DNA from: Pseudomonadota bacterium
GTDB lineage: Bacteria; Myxococcota_A; Polyangia; Polyangiales; Polyangiaceae
Reading direction: 5' to 3'
DNA: 24,158 bases
Assembly (NCBI GenBank): GCA_023398955.1
Contig: JAEWRL010000057.1
Coordinates: forward strand, 1-24,158
Positions 7,176 to 15,790 of the stretch are shown here, one piece after another (position 1 is the first letter of the stretch; each line of letters begins with the position of its first letter). Below the pieces are notes generated by a model that was not told the DNA's origin, ran no database searches, and saw only the letters and a list, made by a program, of their open reading frames with translations. Made by a program: the position numbers and the translations under genes.

Positions 7176-7359
7176 GGGCGGAGTCGCGGGAAAACGGCGC
7201 TTCCGGGGCATCGACGGTGGCGCCGTGGGGGGTTGGAGCGGCGGCTGGGCGGGAAGTCGGAGGGGCGGGCAGAACGGGCACGGGCAGGCGTATCGGATGA
7301 TCAACGGCTGGTCCCTCGCCCGGGCGCCCCACTGAAAAGAGCGCGCTCGCGAGCCATGA
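7176..7359. other. Spacer without recognisable features
   Basis: This G-rich spacer lies between the repeat array and the copy A direct repeat. Open frames cross it, but none has a start with a ribosome binding site, a recognisable domain or convincing codon structure. I see no gene or site here. Confidence 0.5.
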
Positions 7360-7437
7360 CGCGGCGCGAGCGCAGACGCTCGGCGGGAGCGAGCCGGCAA
7401 TACACCGCGCCTGCGCCCGCTCGTACGAAGCGACCCG
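7360..7437 (+). repeat. Direct repeat, copy A (partner at 23771-23847)
   Basis: CGCAGACGCTCGGCGG at 7371-7386, CACCGCGCCTGCGCCCGC at 7403-7420 and GTACGAAG at 7423-7430 all recur in the same order, orientation and nearly the same spacing at 23782-23797, 23813-23830 and 23833-23840. The sequence between the blocks is diverged, with one single-base length difference. Both copies lie next to pieces of the HNH-endonuclease family. They bracket the defence-like block and may mark a family of dispersed elements or old insertion edges. Confidence 0.72.
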
Positions 7438-7470
7438 CGCTAACGCACAGGACGTTGATTCTGCTTATCT

Positions 7471-7641
7471 CGTCATGGAGCCACGAACATCGAGGGATTG
7501 CCCCTCGGCAGGGCTCCAGGCCATCTCGCGGACAAGGCCCTGCTCGCTCGCGTGCAGGAGCTCGCGCGCGGCGACAGGCGGGTCACGGACTAGCTCCTCG
7601 CGCACCAAGCCGAGGTCGATGCGCGACGGCTCATCCTTACG
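7471..7641 (+). pseudogene. Decayed N-terminal fragment of an HNH-endonuclease-family gene
   Basis: In the frame containing 7522 the DNA reads GHLADKALLARVQELARGD, then RRVTD, a TAG at 7591-7593, then LLAHQAEVDARRLIL. This is the well-known opening of the myxobacterial HNH-endonuclease family (L-x-D-x-x-LLARV-x-ELA...ELLAHLAEVDARRL), with the stop falling where the family has the residue before LLAH. After about 7641 the resemblance ends, so the helical middle part and the HNH domain are missing. It is a relic, not a gene. Its presence at the left edge of the ATPase genes suggests that material was inserted or deleted here. Confidence 0.72.
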
Positions 7642-7828
7642 GCATCGTGGACGCTGATGCCTGGCGCGTCGCGATGGGCCCACTTGAGGCGCGTGACAGC
7701 CATCGCGGTGATCGCGACGTCCAGGTCCGCGACCGATCACGGCGGCGAGTTCCCTCCCGAGGGGCCGTGCTCTGAGCGGATCGCCATCGCTGGGGCTGGG
7801 GACGTGAGGCGTGAAGAGCCCGTCGATG

Positions 7829-7850
7829 GTCAACCAGAGCCGCGCCGTGA
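7829..7850 (+). promoter_or_regulatory. Possible promoter for the ATPase/NACHT pair
   Basis: GTCAAC (about 7829-7834) and TACGCT (about 7851) have a spacer near 16 bp and lie just before the ATG at 7863. The -10-like box is only a few bases from the start codon, which would give a very short or leaderless transcript. No clear SD is present, which fits. This is a weak consensus match only. Confidence 0.25.
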
Positions 7851-7862
7851 TACGCTGCCGCC

Positions 7863-9206
7863 ATGGGTGAGCTCCGCGACACCTGGAAAGAACTACTCAA
7901 CCGCTTCGACCCGGACCTGCCACCCCGCCGGGAATGGCGCGCCCAGCGGGAGGATAGCCCAGCGCAGGCAATCGTCGCCTCGTTGGATCGCGGCCTGGGG
8001 AGGCCGGAGAGGGTCTTGCTCTCGGGGACGATCGGCATCGGGAAGAGCACCGAGCTCCTTCGCATCGCCGAAGCCAGAGCGCTCAAGGGGGACGAGTTCG
8101 TCATAGTGCTCGACCTTGTCCGCCATTTCCGCAAAGTCGTCGGCGATCTGGAGGCACTGCAGAACGTCGATTCTTGGGAGGTGTGTTTCCTTGTCGGGGC
8201 CGCGCTGATCCGCGCCGCCAGAGAAAACCTCGGCTACGACTTCCCGCCCCCACAGCTGACAGAGCTGGGCCAGGCCTGGACGGCCCTGGCGCGCGCATCC
8301 CAACCTCCTGAGACCCCACCGCCGACGATCGATCTCCTTGCCGTCGTCAGGACCCTGTCGCTGATGGCCTCTGGCGCAGCAGCGCCAGCAGGAGCGGGGA
8401 TTGCCGGTGGGCTCCATGCGCTCTCCGAGATTGCAGCAGCGGGGAAGTGGTACCTGCCCTTCGGACGGAGGGGGACCAAGCCGCTCGAGGACCAGGACGA
8501 GCTGATGCGAACCCTCGTCGACAAGGTAAACCAGCTCCTGGCGACCTTCCAACGCTACAACCGCCGCGTGCTGTTCGTGATCGACGGCCTCGACCGGATC
8601 GTCGACGGCGACCGCGCCAAGGCGTTGTTCCTGCACTCGCAGATGATCGCTCGCCTCGACTGCTGTCTCGTCGTCTGTGCCCCCTTCGCCCTGCGCAGCG
8701 ACATGGCAGCCGCGGAGGTGCGCGGCTTTCGCCTGCGGACACTGCACAACGCGCCGGTGCTCGACCCCAAGCAGCCGGCAAGCCATGGACAGGGCGTCGA
8801 ATTCCTCCGCCAAGTCTACCACTGCCGCGTGCGGGACCTCGCGGCAGAATCCCTCGTGAGCAGCGACGAGCTCGGGCGGCTCGCGTACTACTCGGGAGGG
8901 CGGCTCCGGGACTTCGTGCGGAGCATTGGCATGCTCGCCGAGCGCGGATTCGACGACAATGCCGCGACAGCCACTTCGACCCATGTCGACGAGGTGATTC
9001 GGGAGGCTCGCTTGCTGAAGGAGACGGGGCTCAATCGCGGACACATCGATCTGCTCGCGGCGGTGGCCCGGGACCCGGAGCATCGCTTGCCTCACGGCCC
9101 CCTGGCGCGGGAGCTGCTGACGTGGGGGCGTCTGCTCCCCTATCCTAATGAATCGGAGTGGTACTATCCCCACCCGCTCCTGACCCTCAACCTGGTGAAG
9201 CCCTAG
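7863..9206 (+). CDS. P-loop (AAA/STAND-like) ATPase, companion of the NACHT-phosphoesterase protein
   Basis: A 447-residue soluble ATPase. Walker A is SGTIGIGKST (about 54-63) with the continuation ELLRIAEA. Walker B is VLFVIDGLDRI (about 236-246), with a likely sensor segment in CCLVVCAPFALRSD. The C-terminus contains AYYSGGRLRDFVRSI and ends with NESEWYYPHPLL, which resembles the winged-helix-like lid of ORC/STAND ATPases. There are no membrane helices or nuclease motifs. I have the impression of having seen this ATPase type next to proteins with the N-terminal region seen in the following gene. The two genes are 37 bp apart on the same strand and probably form an operon. A role in signal-dependent assembly with its partner is inferred; no function is established from sequence. 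Confidence 0.8.
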   Translation: MGELRDTWKELLNRFDPDLPPRREWRAQREDSPAQAIVASLDRGLGRPERVLLSGTIGIGKSTELLRIAEARALKGDEFVIVLDLVRHFRKVVGDLEALQNVDSWEVCFLVGAALIRAARENLGYDFPPPQLTELGQAWTALARASQPPETPPPTIDLLAVVRTLSLMASGAAAPAGAGIAGGLHALSEIAAAGKWYLPFGRRGTKPLEDQDELMRTLVDKVNQLLATFQRYNRRVLFVIDGLDRIVDGDRAKALFLHSQMIARLDCCLVVCAPFALRSDMAAAEVRGFRLRTLHNAPVLDPKQPASHGQGVEFLRQVYHCRVRDLAAESLVSSDELGRLAYYSGGRLRDFVRSIGMLAERGFDDNAATATSTHVDEVIREARLLKETGLNRGHIDLLAAVARDPEHRLPHGPLARELLTWGRLLPYPNESEWYYPHPLLTLNLVKP

Positions 9207-9243
9207 CCCATCGAGAGCCACTGGGCGCGACAGCGAGGAACCC

Positions 9244-12200
9244 TTGGGCGGCGACGAGGCAGACTGGATCGAGCGAATAGCCAAGCTATTCGGGCTCATG
9301 GAACGCGGCACCATCGTGCTCGTGGAGGCCGAGAGCGACGCGCAGCTCGGGTCGCTCGTGCGCGCCCTCTGTCGGCAAGCTCCGGACCTGCGGGTCTTTG
9401 GCCAAGCCGCTGAGATCGAGGAGGCTCCAGAGGGAGCCGTCGCGCTCCTGGCGCTGCGCCCCTCCGACGCGCCTTGGCTGAACGTCGCGCGACCCATCTT
9501 CGCCGAACGCGCCTTCCGTACCGTGCTCTTCAGCAAGCCGGAGACGACAGCCAAGCTGGCCCAACGGGCTCCCGACTTCTTCGACTGGATCGAGCGCCGC
9601 ATCGAGGCGCCGGGCAGCGCTCCCCCTTTCGCTGTCGAGGGCTTACGCGCCGCGTCGCGGGCCTCGGCCTCGGCGGTTGCATGGCGCGGGCGCTTCCTCG
9701 ACGAGTGCTTCGCGGTGGCGGTGCCCCGCCGCAAGCTCGTCCCCGTGGATGCCAGCCTGCCCGACGAGTCGCTCTTGAACGCGGTGCTCTCGGTTGGCAG
9801 CAATTGGGTCCGCTGGTTCAACGTCAGCGACGAGGAGACGGCGCGCCGCGTCCGACGTGTGATACGTCAGGCAGAGCGAGCCGAACGTGGCCAGGCCAAT
9901 CCGGAGGCACTTCGTGCGATCGAAAGACTGAGGGGTCGAGGCCTCCGCTATCGGCGCCACGTCCTCGACAACCCGCTCGTGTTTGTCGAGGACGCATGGC
10001 CCGTCGCGGACGAGCTGGCGGAGCTCACTGCCGCCTCGGAGCGGCTGGCAGCCGCTGGCGCGGACAACCCCGCGCGGCTGGCGGCGCTCCTGGATCTGGA
10101 GCCCGAGGCGATCGAGCTCGCCCTCTCGGAGCTCCAGCAGGGGACGACGTCCGTCGAGCTCGAACAGGTCGTCCAGCGAGCGAGGGATCCTGGGGCGGCC
10201 CTGGCACGCTTCAACGCGGAACGGCGGGGTTTCGATGCGCTCCTCGTCGGAGCGCTACGAGCCCCCGCGCCCGTGCTGCGGGCCCTGGTCCATGACGAGC
10301 GCGTGAAGGCCGCCCGAGCCGCGCTCGCTGGCACCCACCGCCCTGCCCTCCCTCCGCTCACGGAACGACTGCCAAGCGGCCCCGAGGGCCAGCGCGAGCT
10401 CGAGCGCCTGACGCAGCAGCTCCTGCGCAGGGAGGCCGAGCGCGAGGGCTTCGAGAGCGCTCCCCGCCCACCGAGTCCGAGCTCCGAGGGCATGGCTCCC
10501 CAAGAGCTGGGGCACGACCGCATCACCGAGCTCCTGCACCGCTGCCCCCCGCTCCTGGCCCGCTACTACCCGGAGGCCGCAAAGGGGATACTCCCCGGCT
10601 ACGACGGGACGCCCCTGCAGGCCCTGGGCGCCCGCTATCGCGAGTGCATCGCCGTGCACCACAATCGCCTGAAGACGATCGGGATCCCCCCCCAGGCGCG
10701 GCCGCGGGAGAGCCGCGTCGAGCTGCCCTTGAACGCGCTCTTCATCGACATACACCTGACCGCTGAGGGCGAGCAGAGCATGCCCGAGAGCCTCCAGCAG
10801 GTCATCGCGAAGCACCGCGCCGTCGTCGTGCTCGCCGATCCCGGGATGGGCAAATCGACGCTCCTCGCGTACCTTGCCTACCGGTACGCCAGCGGCGACG
10901 AAGCGGGAAGCGGCGCCGAGGGGTCTCGCCTCGTCCCCCTCCACGTGCCCCTGCGCGACTACGTGCGCCGTCAGCGAACGGACCCGGGGCTCGGCTTCAT
11001 CGACTACCTTGAAGCGGAGGCCCGCGAACGCCTGCAGGTGGACGGCATCCACCGCGCCTTCTTCGAGGCGACCCTGCTCATGGGGGAAGCCGTGGTGCTC
11101 TTCGACGGCCTCGACGAGGTGGGATCCGAGACGGCGCGCCATGCCCTGGCGACCTCCATCCGCGCCTTCCACGCCCGATACCCGGATTGTCGCTTCTGGG
11201 TCACCTCACGCATCTACGGCTACACCGAGAACGTACGCCTCCCCGCGGCGTTCGCGCACTACAGGATCGACCCGCTAGACCGTCCACAGATCGATTCCTT
11301 CATCGAGCGCTGGTACGACTTGCAGCTCCCCCGGAGCCCGGCGGAAGCGAAGGCGCAGACGGAGTCGCTGCGTTCTGCCCTCGCCCATAGCCATGGCGTT
11401 GGCCGCTTGGCAGCCAACCCGCTGCTCCTGACGCTGATCGCCTTCATCCACCACGGCCTGCGGCGGCTGCCGAAGGATCGGGGCGAGCTCTACGAGAAGT
11501 GCATCGAGATGCTGCTCAAGACCTGGCAGGAGGCGAAACGCGAAGGCGAGGAGCCGGCTCCCGGCATCGAGTCCCTCGCCCTCACCGTCCCGACCCAGAA
11601 GGACTACCTAGCCCACCTGGCGTTCTTCATCCAAGCCACGCTGGGCGGCGGCACGGCGGGTGAAGCCAGGGGCACCATCGAGCGCCGCGCCGCGCTCGAC
11701 GCGCTGACGAGCCGCCATCTCGCGCGCGCCCGCCGCGAGCGCCCAGGGTTGACGGAGCTCGAGGCCCGGGAGGAGATGGGCCGCTTCCTGGACTACGTCT
11801 GCGACACGACGGGGCTCTTGCTCGATCGCGGCAGCGACCAGCTTTCCTTCGTGCACCTCTCCTTTCAGGAGTACCTGGCGGCCTGGGCCTTCCTTTGCGA
11901 CGGCGACCTGCCCCGTGGACCGGAGTTCTTCATCGCACACCTGGGAGATCCGGCCTGGGAAGAGGTGCTGCTCCTGCGCCTCTACATCGTGCTGCGCGGG
12001 GGCGGCGGCGGCGAAGGGGAGTTCGACCGCATCATCGGCTCGGTGCTACGAGAGCTCGAGCGCAGGGACCTGGCCGAGGGCTGGATGACGCTCCTGCGAG
12101 CGCTGCGCGACGACCTGGAGTTCCGCGAGGGCGACCGCAAGACCATCATCGGCAAGGCCGTGGACTTCTGGCTGCAAACACCGGAAGTCCCAGGCAAGTG

Positions 12201-14991
12201 GTTTGGAGAGCTCGAGGCACTGCTCCGCTTCGGCTCGAGATCGCGGGAGACCCTGCGCGAGGTGATCGCGGCCCGGCGGATCAGCGCCGCGGATGCTGAC
12301 ACGTTGATCGCGCTCCTCCACCTCGAGACCGGGCTCTTCGGGGTGCTGCTCGGGGCAGCCGCGACCCTGCGCCAGCGCGCCGATCTGCCGGCGCTCCTCC
12401 CGGATCTCGTCGCCTTCCTGGGCGATCCTGAGATCGCGAGGCTGCTCGCGGAGGAAGCGAGCATCGACGACTGGAGCCGTGCCCTGGAAGCGCTCGACAG
12501 CCCCACCACGTACCGGCTCACCGTGTGCTGGATGACGGAGGCGCCGTCGCCCGCAGCGATGCTGGCTGCAACCGCCCAGCTCTGGGCAAAGGCGCTGGGT
12601 GAGCTCCAGGAACGGGCAGCCTTCGCTGAGACGCGGCGCGACCACCCGTACGCGATCCTCTCTCGAAAACCGGGGACCCTCAAGGTGGAGACGCCGTTCT
12701 CGTCCGTCTCGATTCCTGACGGCTACCTGCGTATCGTTGACGAACGCCTGCCAGCATCCCAGGCGGCCACGGCGACACTTCCCAGGCATCTCGATCTCGC
12801 TCGGGGCCTGCTGCGGAGGGTCGTACTGACGGACGAATGGAGGGAGCTCACGGACTGGCTCCTTGGCGTCATCTCGACCCACCTGCGCCCGTTCGTCGGC
12901 GACGACCCGCTCGATCTGGAACGCCTTCGGGCCGCCGTGCGCCTTTTCGGCCGTGAGAAGGCCACGGCCTCTTGGTCACCAGTAGCCATGGACCCCTTCT
13001 GGTTCCGCCCACTTCGCGCAAACCGGCATGAATGGGAGGCGGGCCTTCTCAGGTGGGATGCTGGCGCCACGTTTGCGCACACGTTCCTCGCCTTGTGCGG
13101 CAAGCAAATCCTGAAGCGAGTGGGCTCCGAACCTCTGCGAGAGTTCGGAGGCACATTCCTTGAACAGGTTGTGGACCACGTGGGCTCTGTCTGGCGGTGG
13201 CGAAAGGAGTCGGCCATCGAGGAAGCAGCCGCATGCTGCGTCACGAGCATCGGGATCGACCCGAGAGAGCCGGGCTGGCTCGACGAGTGGAACCATCGCA
13301 TCGAGAGTAACGAGTTCTGCCGGGATGTGATCGAATCGGGCCTGCTCGCGCAGTGGGAGCTACCCGCGACGAGGACAAAAGTCTTCCAGACGCCGCCGAC
13401 GACTGCTGCGAGCAGCGTCCTCAAGAGCCCCTTCGCCCTGCCGGTGCTCCTGGCAAGCTACTGGACCGGCGCGCAGGCTCACCAGATGCTAACGGTTCTC
13501 GTCAGGGCTGCTGAGGATCCGGGAAACCGCGCTGAGGCCGTCATGCATTGGCAGAACCGCCACCCCCTCGCCGTCTATGCCACGGCCTTCGCTTGGGAAG
13601 AGCACTGCAAGTCGATCGACGCCATCGAAGGCGCCCGGGGCGCGCTGATCCTGGCCCACGCGGGCTACGCGGCGCTGATGACGGACATCGCGTGCAAGCT
13701 CCCCGTCACGCCGAACCTCGGCGATCCCCGCGTCGCCTTCTCCCACGCCCTCTACGAGCTCTGCCACCTCCGCGACACGGGGGCGAACGCGAAGCGGCTC
13801 TGGGAGCTGCTGGCGACCCCGCCGCCCGAGCTCCGCCCCGTGCTCGAAGCGGCGCGGCTCCTCCGTCCCGACGCTGCCGCCTCCCTAGCCGGCGGCTCCG
13901 TAGACTCCCCTGCGACAGACGCCCCCCTGTCCACTTCGGAACGGACAACCCCAGCAGAGACCATCCTCTTCTCTTGGCTGCATCTCTCGGACATCCATTG
14001 CGGGCATCCCAACGTGAGCCACGGCTGGGATCAGAAGCTGGTGCTCGACGCGCTGCTGCGCGACACCGAGGCCCACGAGACCTACGGCGCGCCGCGCCCC
14101 GACGTCGTCCTGCTCACCGGGGACATCGCCTTCTCGGGGCGGCCTGAAGACTACGAGCGCGCGCGCGAGTACCTCGGAGAACTCGCTCGACGGCTTACCC
14201 TGTCGAATGAAAGCGTCTTCGTCGTCCCTGGCAATCATGACGTCGACCGTCGCCGCGACCAGCACCGCAGCACGGGCCGCCTGATCCGCGGCTTGCGGCA
14301 GGGGGAAGAATCCTTGGACGAGGCGCTGGCGAGCCCCGAGGATAGGGCGCTCCTGGCCTCGCGAATGGAAGCCTATCTCGGTTTCGCCGCGGGCTTCCCC
14401 AATACCCTCCGGCCCGATCCCTTCCACTGGTCGCACACAGTACAAGCATCGGGGGGACTGGCGGTCCGCCTCGTCGGCCTCGCGACGGCCCTCCTCTGCG
14501 CCGATGACCTCGACCACGGCAAGCTGCGCCTCGGGAACCAAGCCCTGGCGACGACCCTCAGCGACACGAACAAATCGAGCGAGCTCGTTCTCGTGTTGAC
14601 CCATCATCCACTGACGGGGGGATGGCTCGCCGATCAGCGGGATGCGGCAGGGTGGCTCGAGAGCCGCGCGCACCTCCACCTGTGCGGCCATGTCCATGAG
14701 GCCGACTCGGCGCAGGTCTTGGCGGGGAGCGGCCGCGGCATGATCCGCGTCACGGCAGGCGCCGCACACGGCGACCGCGGAGAAAGCGGCGCCCCAGCGA
14801 GCCACGGATACAACGTGGGCGCCGTCGTGCTCGGCCGCGACGGCGCTCTCCGCCTGCGCATCTGGCCGCGCCTGTGGTCCGAACGAAACAAGGCCTTCCG
14901 CAGCGACGTCCACAACGTTCCGGAGGGCGCCAGCTTTGCCGAGCACCCATTGCCACCCATCCGCCGCGGGCCTGTGGCGACTCGGAACTGA
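9244..14991 (+). CDS. Giant NACHT/STAND ATPase with a C-terminal calcineurin-like metallophosphoesterase
   Basis: A 1915-residue protein. TTG 9244 is chosen because GAGGAA (9235-9240) precedes it; the next in-frame ATG is 9298. Residues 1-300 resemble the P-loop-less recruiter region of multi-gene bacterial conflict systems (APWLNVARPIF..RTVLFSKPETTAKLAQRAPDFFDWI). A NACHT module follows: Walker A VVLADPGMGKST (about 528-539), Walker B VVLFDGLDEV (about 617-626), sensor FWVTSR, and FVHLSFQEYLAAWAF at about 869. Residues about 950-1540 are helical, as expected for a sensor superstructure. Residues about 1575-1915 carry all five metallophosphoesterase motifs: DIH (about 1582), GD (about 1627), GNHD (about 1665), HH in THHP (1787-1788) and GHVH (1815-1818). 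The likely model is ligand sensing by the helical region, NACHT oligomerisation, and activation of the phosphoesterase on a nucleotide or nucleic acid. Placement of the enzyme at the C-terminus is unusual for STAND defence proteins. Function is inferred. Confidence 0.85.
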   Translation: MGGDEADWIERIAKLFGLMERGTIVLVEAESDAQLGSLVRALCRQAPDLRVFGQAAEIEEAPEGAVALLALRPSDAPWLNVARPIFAERAFRTVLFSKPETTAKLAQRAPDFFDWIERRIEAPGSAPPFAVEGLRAASRASASAVAWRGRFLDECFAVAVPRRKLVPVDASLPDESLLNAVLSVGSNWVRWFNVSDEETARRVRRVIRQAERAERGQANPEALRAIERLRGRGLRYRRHVLDNPLVFVEDAWPVADELAELTAASERLAAAGADNPARLAALLDLEPEAIELALSELQQGTTSVELEQVVQRARDPGAALARFNAERRGFDALLVGALRAPAPVLRALVHDERVKAARAALAGTHRPALPPLTERLPSGPEGQRELERLTQQLLRREAEREGFESAPRPPSPSSEGMAPQELGHDRITELLHRCPPLLARYYPEAAKGILPGYDGTPLQALGARYRECIAVHHNRLKTIGIPPQARPRESRVELPLNALFIDIHLTAEGEQSMPESLQQVIAKHRAVVVLADPGMGKSTLLAYLAYRYASGDEAGSGAEGSRLVPLHVPLRDYVRRQRTDPGLGFIDYLEAEARERLQVDGIHRAFFEATLLMGEAVVLFDGLDEVGSETARHALATSIRAFHARYPDCRFWVTSRIYGYTENVRLPAAFAHYRIDPLDRPQIDSFIERWYDLQLPRSPAEAKAQTESLRSALAHSHGVGRLAANPLLLTLIAFIHHGLRRLPKDRGELYEKCIEMLLKTWQEAKREGEEPAPGIESLALTVPTQKDYLAHLAFFIQATLGGGTAGEARGTIERRAALDALTSRHLARARRERPGLTELEAREEMGRFLDYVCDTTGLLLDRGSDQLSFVHLSFQEYLAAWAFLCDGDLPRGPEFFIAHLGDPAWEEVLLLRLYIVLRGGGGGEGEFDRIIGSVLRELERRDLAEGWMTLLRALRDDLEFREGDRKTIIGKAVDFWLQTPEVPGKWFGELEALLRFGSRSRETLREVIAARRISAADADTLIALLHLETGLFGVLLGAAATLRQRADLPALLPDLVAFLGDPEIARLLAEEASIDDWSRALEALDSPTTYRLTVCWMTEAPSPAAMLAATAQLWAKALGELQERAAFAETRRDHPYAILSRKPGTLKVETPFSSVSIPDGYLRIVDERLPASQAATATLPRHLDLARGLLRRVVLTDEWRELTDWLLGVISTHLRPFVGDDPLDLERLRAAVRLFGREKATASWSPVAMDPFWFRPLRANRHEWEAGLLRWDAGATFAHTFLALCGKQILKRVGSEPLREFGGTFLEQVVDHVGSVWRWRKESAIEEAAACCVTSIGIDPREPGWLDEWNHRIESNEFCRDVIESGLLAQWELPATRTKVFQTPPTTAASSVLKSPFALPVLLASYWTGAQAHQMLTVLVRAAEDPGNRAEAVMHWQNRHPLAVYATAFAWEEHCKSIDAIEGARGALILAHAGYAALMTDIACKLPVTPNLGDPRVAFSHALYELCHLRDTGANAKRLWELLATPPPELRPVLEAARLLRPDAAASLAGGSVDSPATDAPLSTSERTTPAETILFSWLHLSDIHCGHPNVSHGWDQKLVLDALLRDTEAHETYGAPRPDVVLLTGDIAFSGRPEDYERAREYLGELARRLTLSNESVFVVPGNHDVDRRRDQHRSTGRLIRGLRQGEESLDEALASPEDRALLASRMEAYLGFAAGFPNTLRPDPFHWSHTVQASGGLAVRLVGLATALLCADDLDHGKLRLGNQALATTLSDTNKSSELVLVLTHHPLTGGWLADQRDAAGWLESRAHLHLCGHVHEADSAQVLAGSGRGMIRVTAGAAHGDRGESGAPASHGYNVGAVVLGRDGALRLRIWPRLWSERNKAFRSDVHNVPEGASFAEHPLPPIRRGPVATRN

Positions 14992-15026
14992 GGCTCCTTT
15001 CGTCAGACCGGGCTTGTTGGCCCGCA

Positions 15027-15043
15027 GCGCTTCAGAGAAGCGC
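15027..15043. terminator. Perfect hairpin between convergent gene groups
   Basis: GCGCTTC-AGA-GAAGCGC is a perfect 7-bp stem with a 3-nt loop in the 109-bp gap between the plus-strand NACHT-phosphoesterase gene and the minus-strand TOPRIM-like gene. A symmetric hairpin here could terminate transcription from both sides. No T-run follows on either strand, so this rests on position and symmetry only. Confidence 0.4.
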
Positions 15044-15100
15044 CGGGGCCTGCCGTGGTTCGACTTTGTCGGCCCAGCGGCGAACGGAGCGGACCATTGC

Positions 15101-15790
15101 TTAGGGACACCCCACCGAGCCCCGAGCAGCTCGCCCGGGAAACCATGTCTCAAGCGCCGTCGCGACACGCGAAGCGGGCTCTTGTCCCTTGAGGAGGCGA
15201 ATCGACAGGCTTCGCCCAAGGGTCTCATACAAAGCCGGACTCCTCCGCATCCGGAGGCAAGCGATCAGCGCTTCCAAGGTTTCCTTGGGGGCGGCGACGA
15301 GCGCCGTCCTCATGTCCTTGAACACGCGACCTTGCTTCTTCAACCGCTTGAGGACGTCGCTCTCCGAAGGCACCGAGGAGCTCCGCCGTTGCGCCATGAT
15401 CGCCGCCACGCGATCCCAGACGGGCGGAAACACGACCTCCAGCTCTGGCTGGAGCGCGATGGCGGCGACACGCCCCGGTTCGACTCCGTTCCTCTCCAAC
15501 CGTTCAGCGACCTCTGCCTCGACGCTTGCTGCCTCTCTGAGCTCCCGACCGGATCCTTGGTGGTCCCACAGAATCAAGAAGCGGCAGCCCGGGTCGCCGA
15601 GGAAAGGGCTCACGAGCCGCTCAGGCGCTTGGCAGACCTGGTCGCGCATCGGATCGCGAACGATTCGAAACCTGGTAGGCGCCAAGCACTTCATCTCCTC
15701 CCCCCGCTCGATGACCGCGCCCACGAGCTTTTCCAAGTCCGCACAGGCGACGAGCACGACGAGATCATATGGAGGATCCGTAACCCTCAC
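15101..15790 (-). CDS. Small TOPRIM-like partner of the adjacent RecF/OLD-like ATPase
   Basis: A 229-residue soluble protein. GTG 15790-15788 overlaps the stop of the upstream ATPase (GTGA), so the two are translationally coupled. Features suggesting a TOPRIM-like fold (as in DUF4276, RloB, DUF4435 effectors) are a first strand with acidic residues (DLVVLVACADLEK), the segment CRFLILWDHQGSGRE where a metal-binding DxD-type motif would be, and ALQPELEVVF, reminiscent of the PE-x-EAW motif of those families. The canonical acidic pattern is incomplete (DHQ rather than DxD), so catalytic competence is uncertain. I recall similar proteins in MAD4-like positions of methylation-associated defence loci, but cannot verify this. 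As the partner of an AAA_21 ATPase it would be the effector, with the ATPase holding it inactive until infection. Confidence 0.6.
   Translation of the reverse strand: MRVTDPPYDLVVLVACADLEKLVGAVIERGEEMKCLAPTRFRIVRDPMRDQVCQAPERLVSPFLGDPGCRFLILWDHQGSGRELREAASVEAEVAERLERNGVEPGRVAAIALQPELEVVFPPVWDRVAAIMAQRRSSSVPSESDVLKRLKKQGRVFKDMRTALVAAPKETLEALIACLRMRRSPALYETLGRSLSIRLLKGQEPASRVATALETWFPGRAARGSVGCP

Noticed and set aside
6472..7335. Long plus-strand open frame crossing the end of znuB and the 21-bp repeats
   Set aside because: It overlaps znuB out of frame. The repeat spacing changes frame, no SD is present, and the peptide is Arg/Ser-rich low complexity.
7360..7437. Attachment-site direct repeats of an integrative element
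   Set aside because: No integrase, tRNA gene or excision gene is in the window and the copies are diverged, so an att interpretation is unsupported. They are reported only as repeats.
7893..9821. 642-codon minus-strand open frame opposite the ATPase gene
   Set aside because: It is a GC-driven antisense shadow of the ATPase and NACHT genes; the plus-strand frames have clear Walker motifs.
13885..15228. 447-codon minus-strand open frame opposite the phosphoesterase
   Set aside because: The plus strand encodes all five metallophosphoesterase motifs here. The antisense frame has no recognisable domain and runs into the hairpin region.
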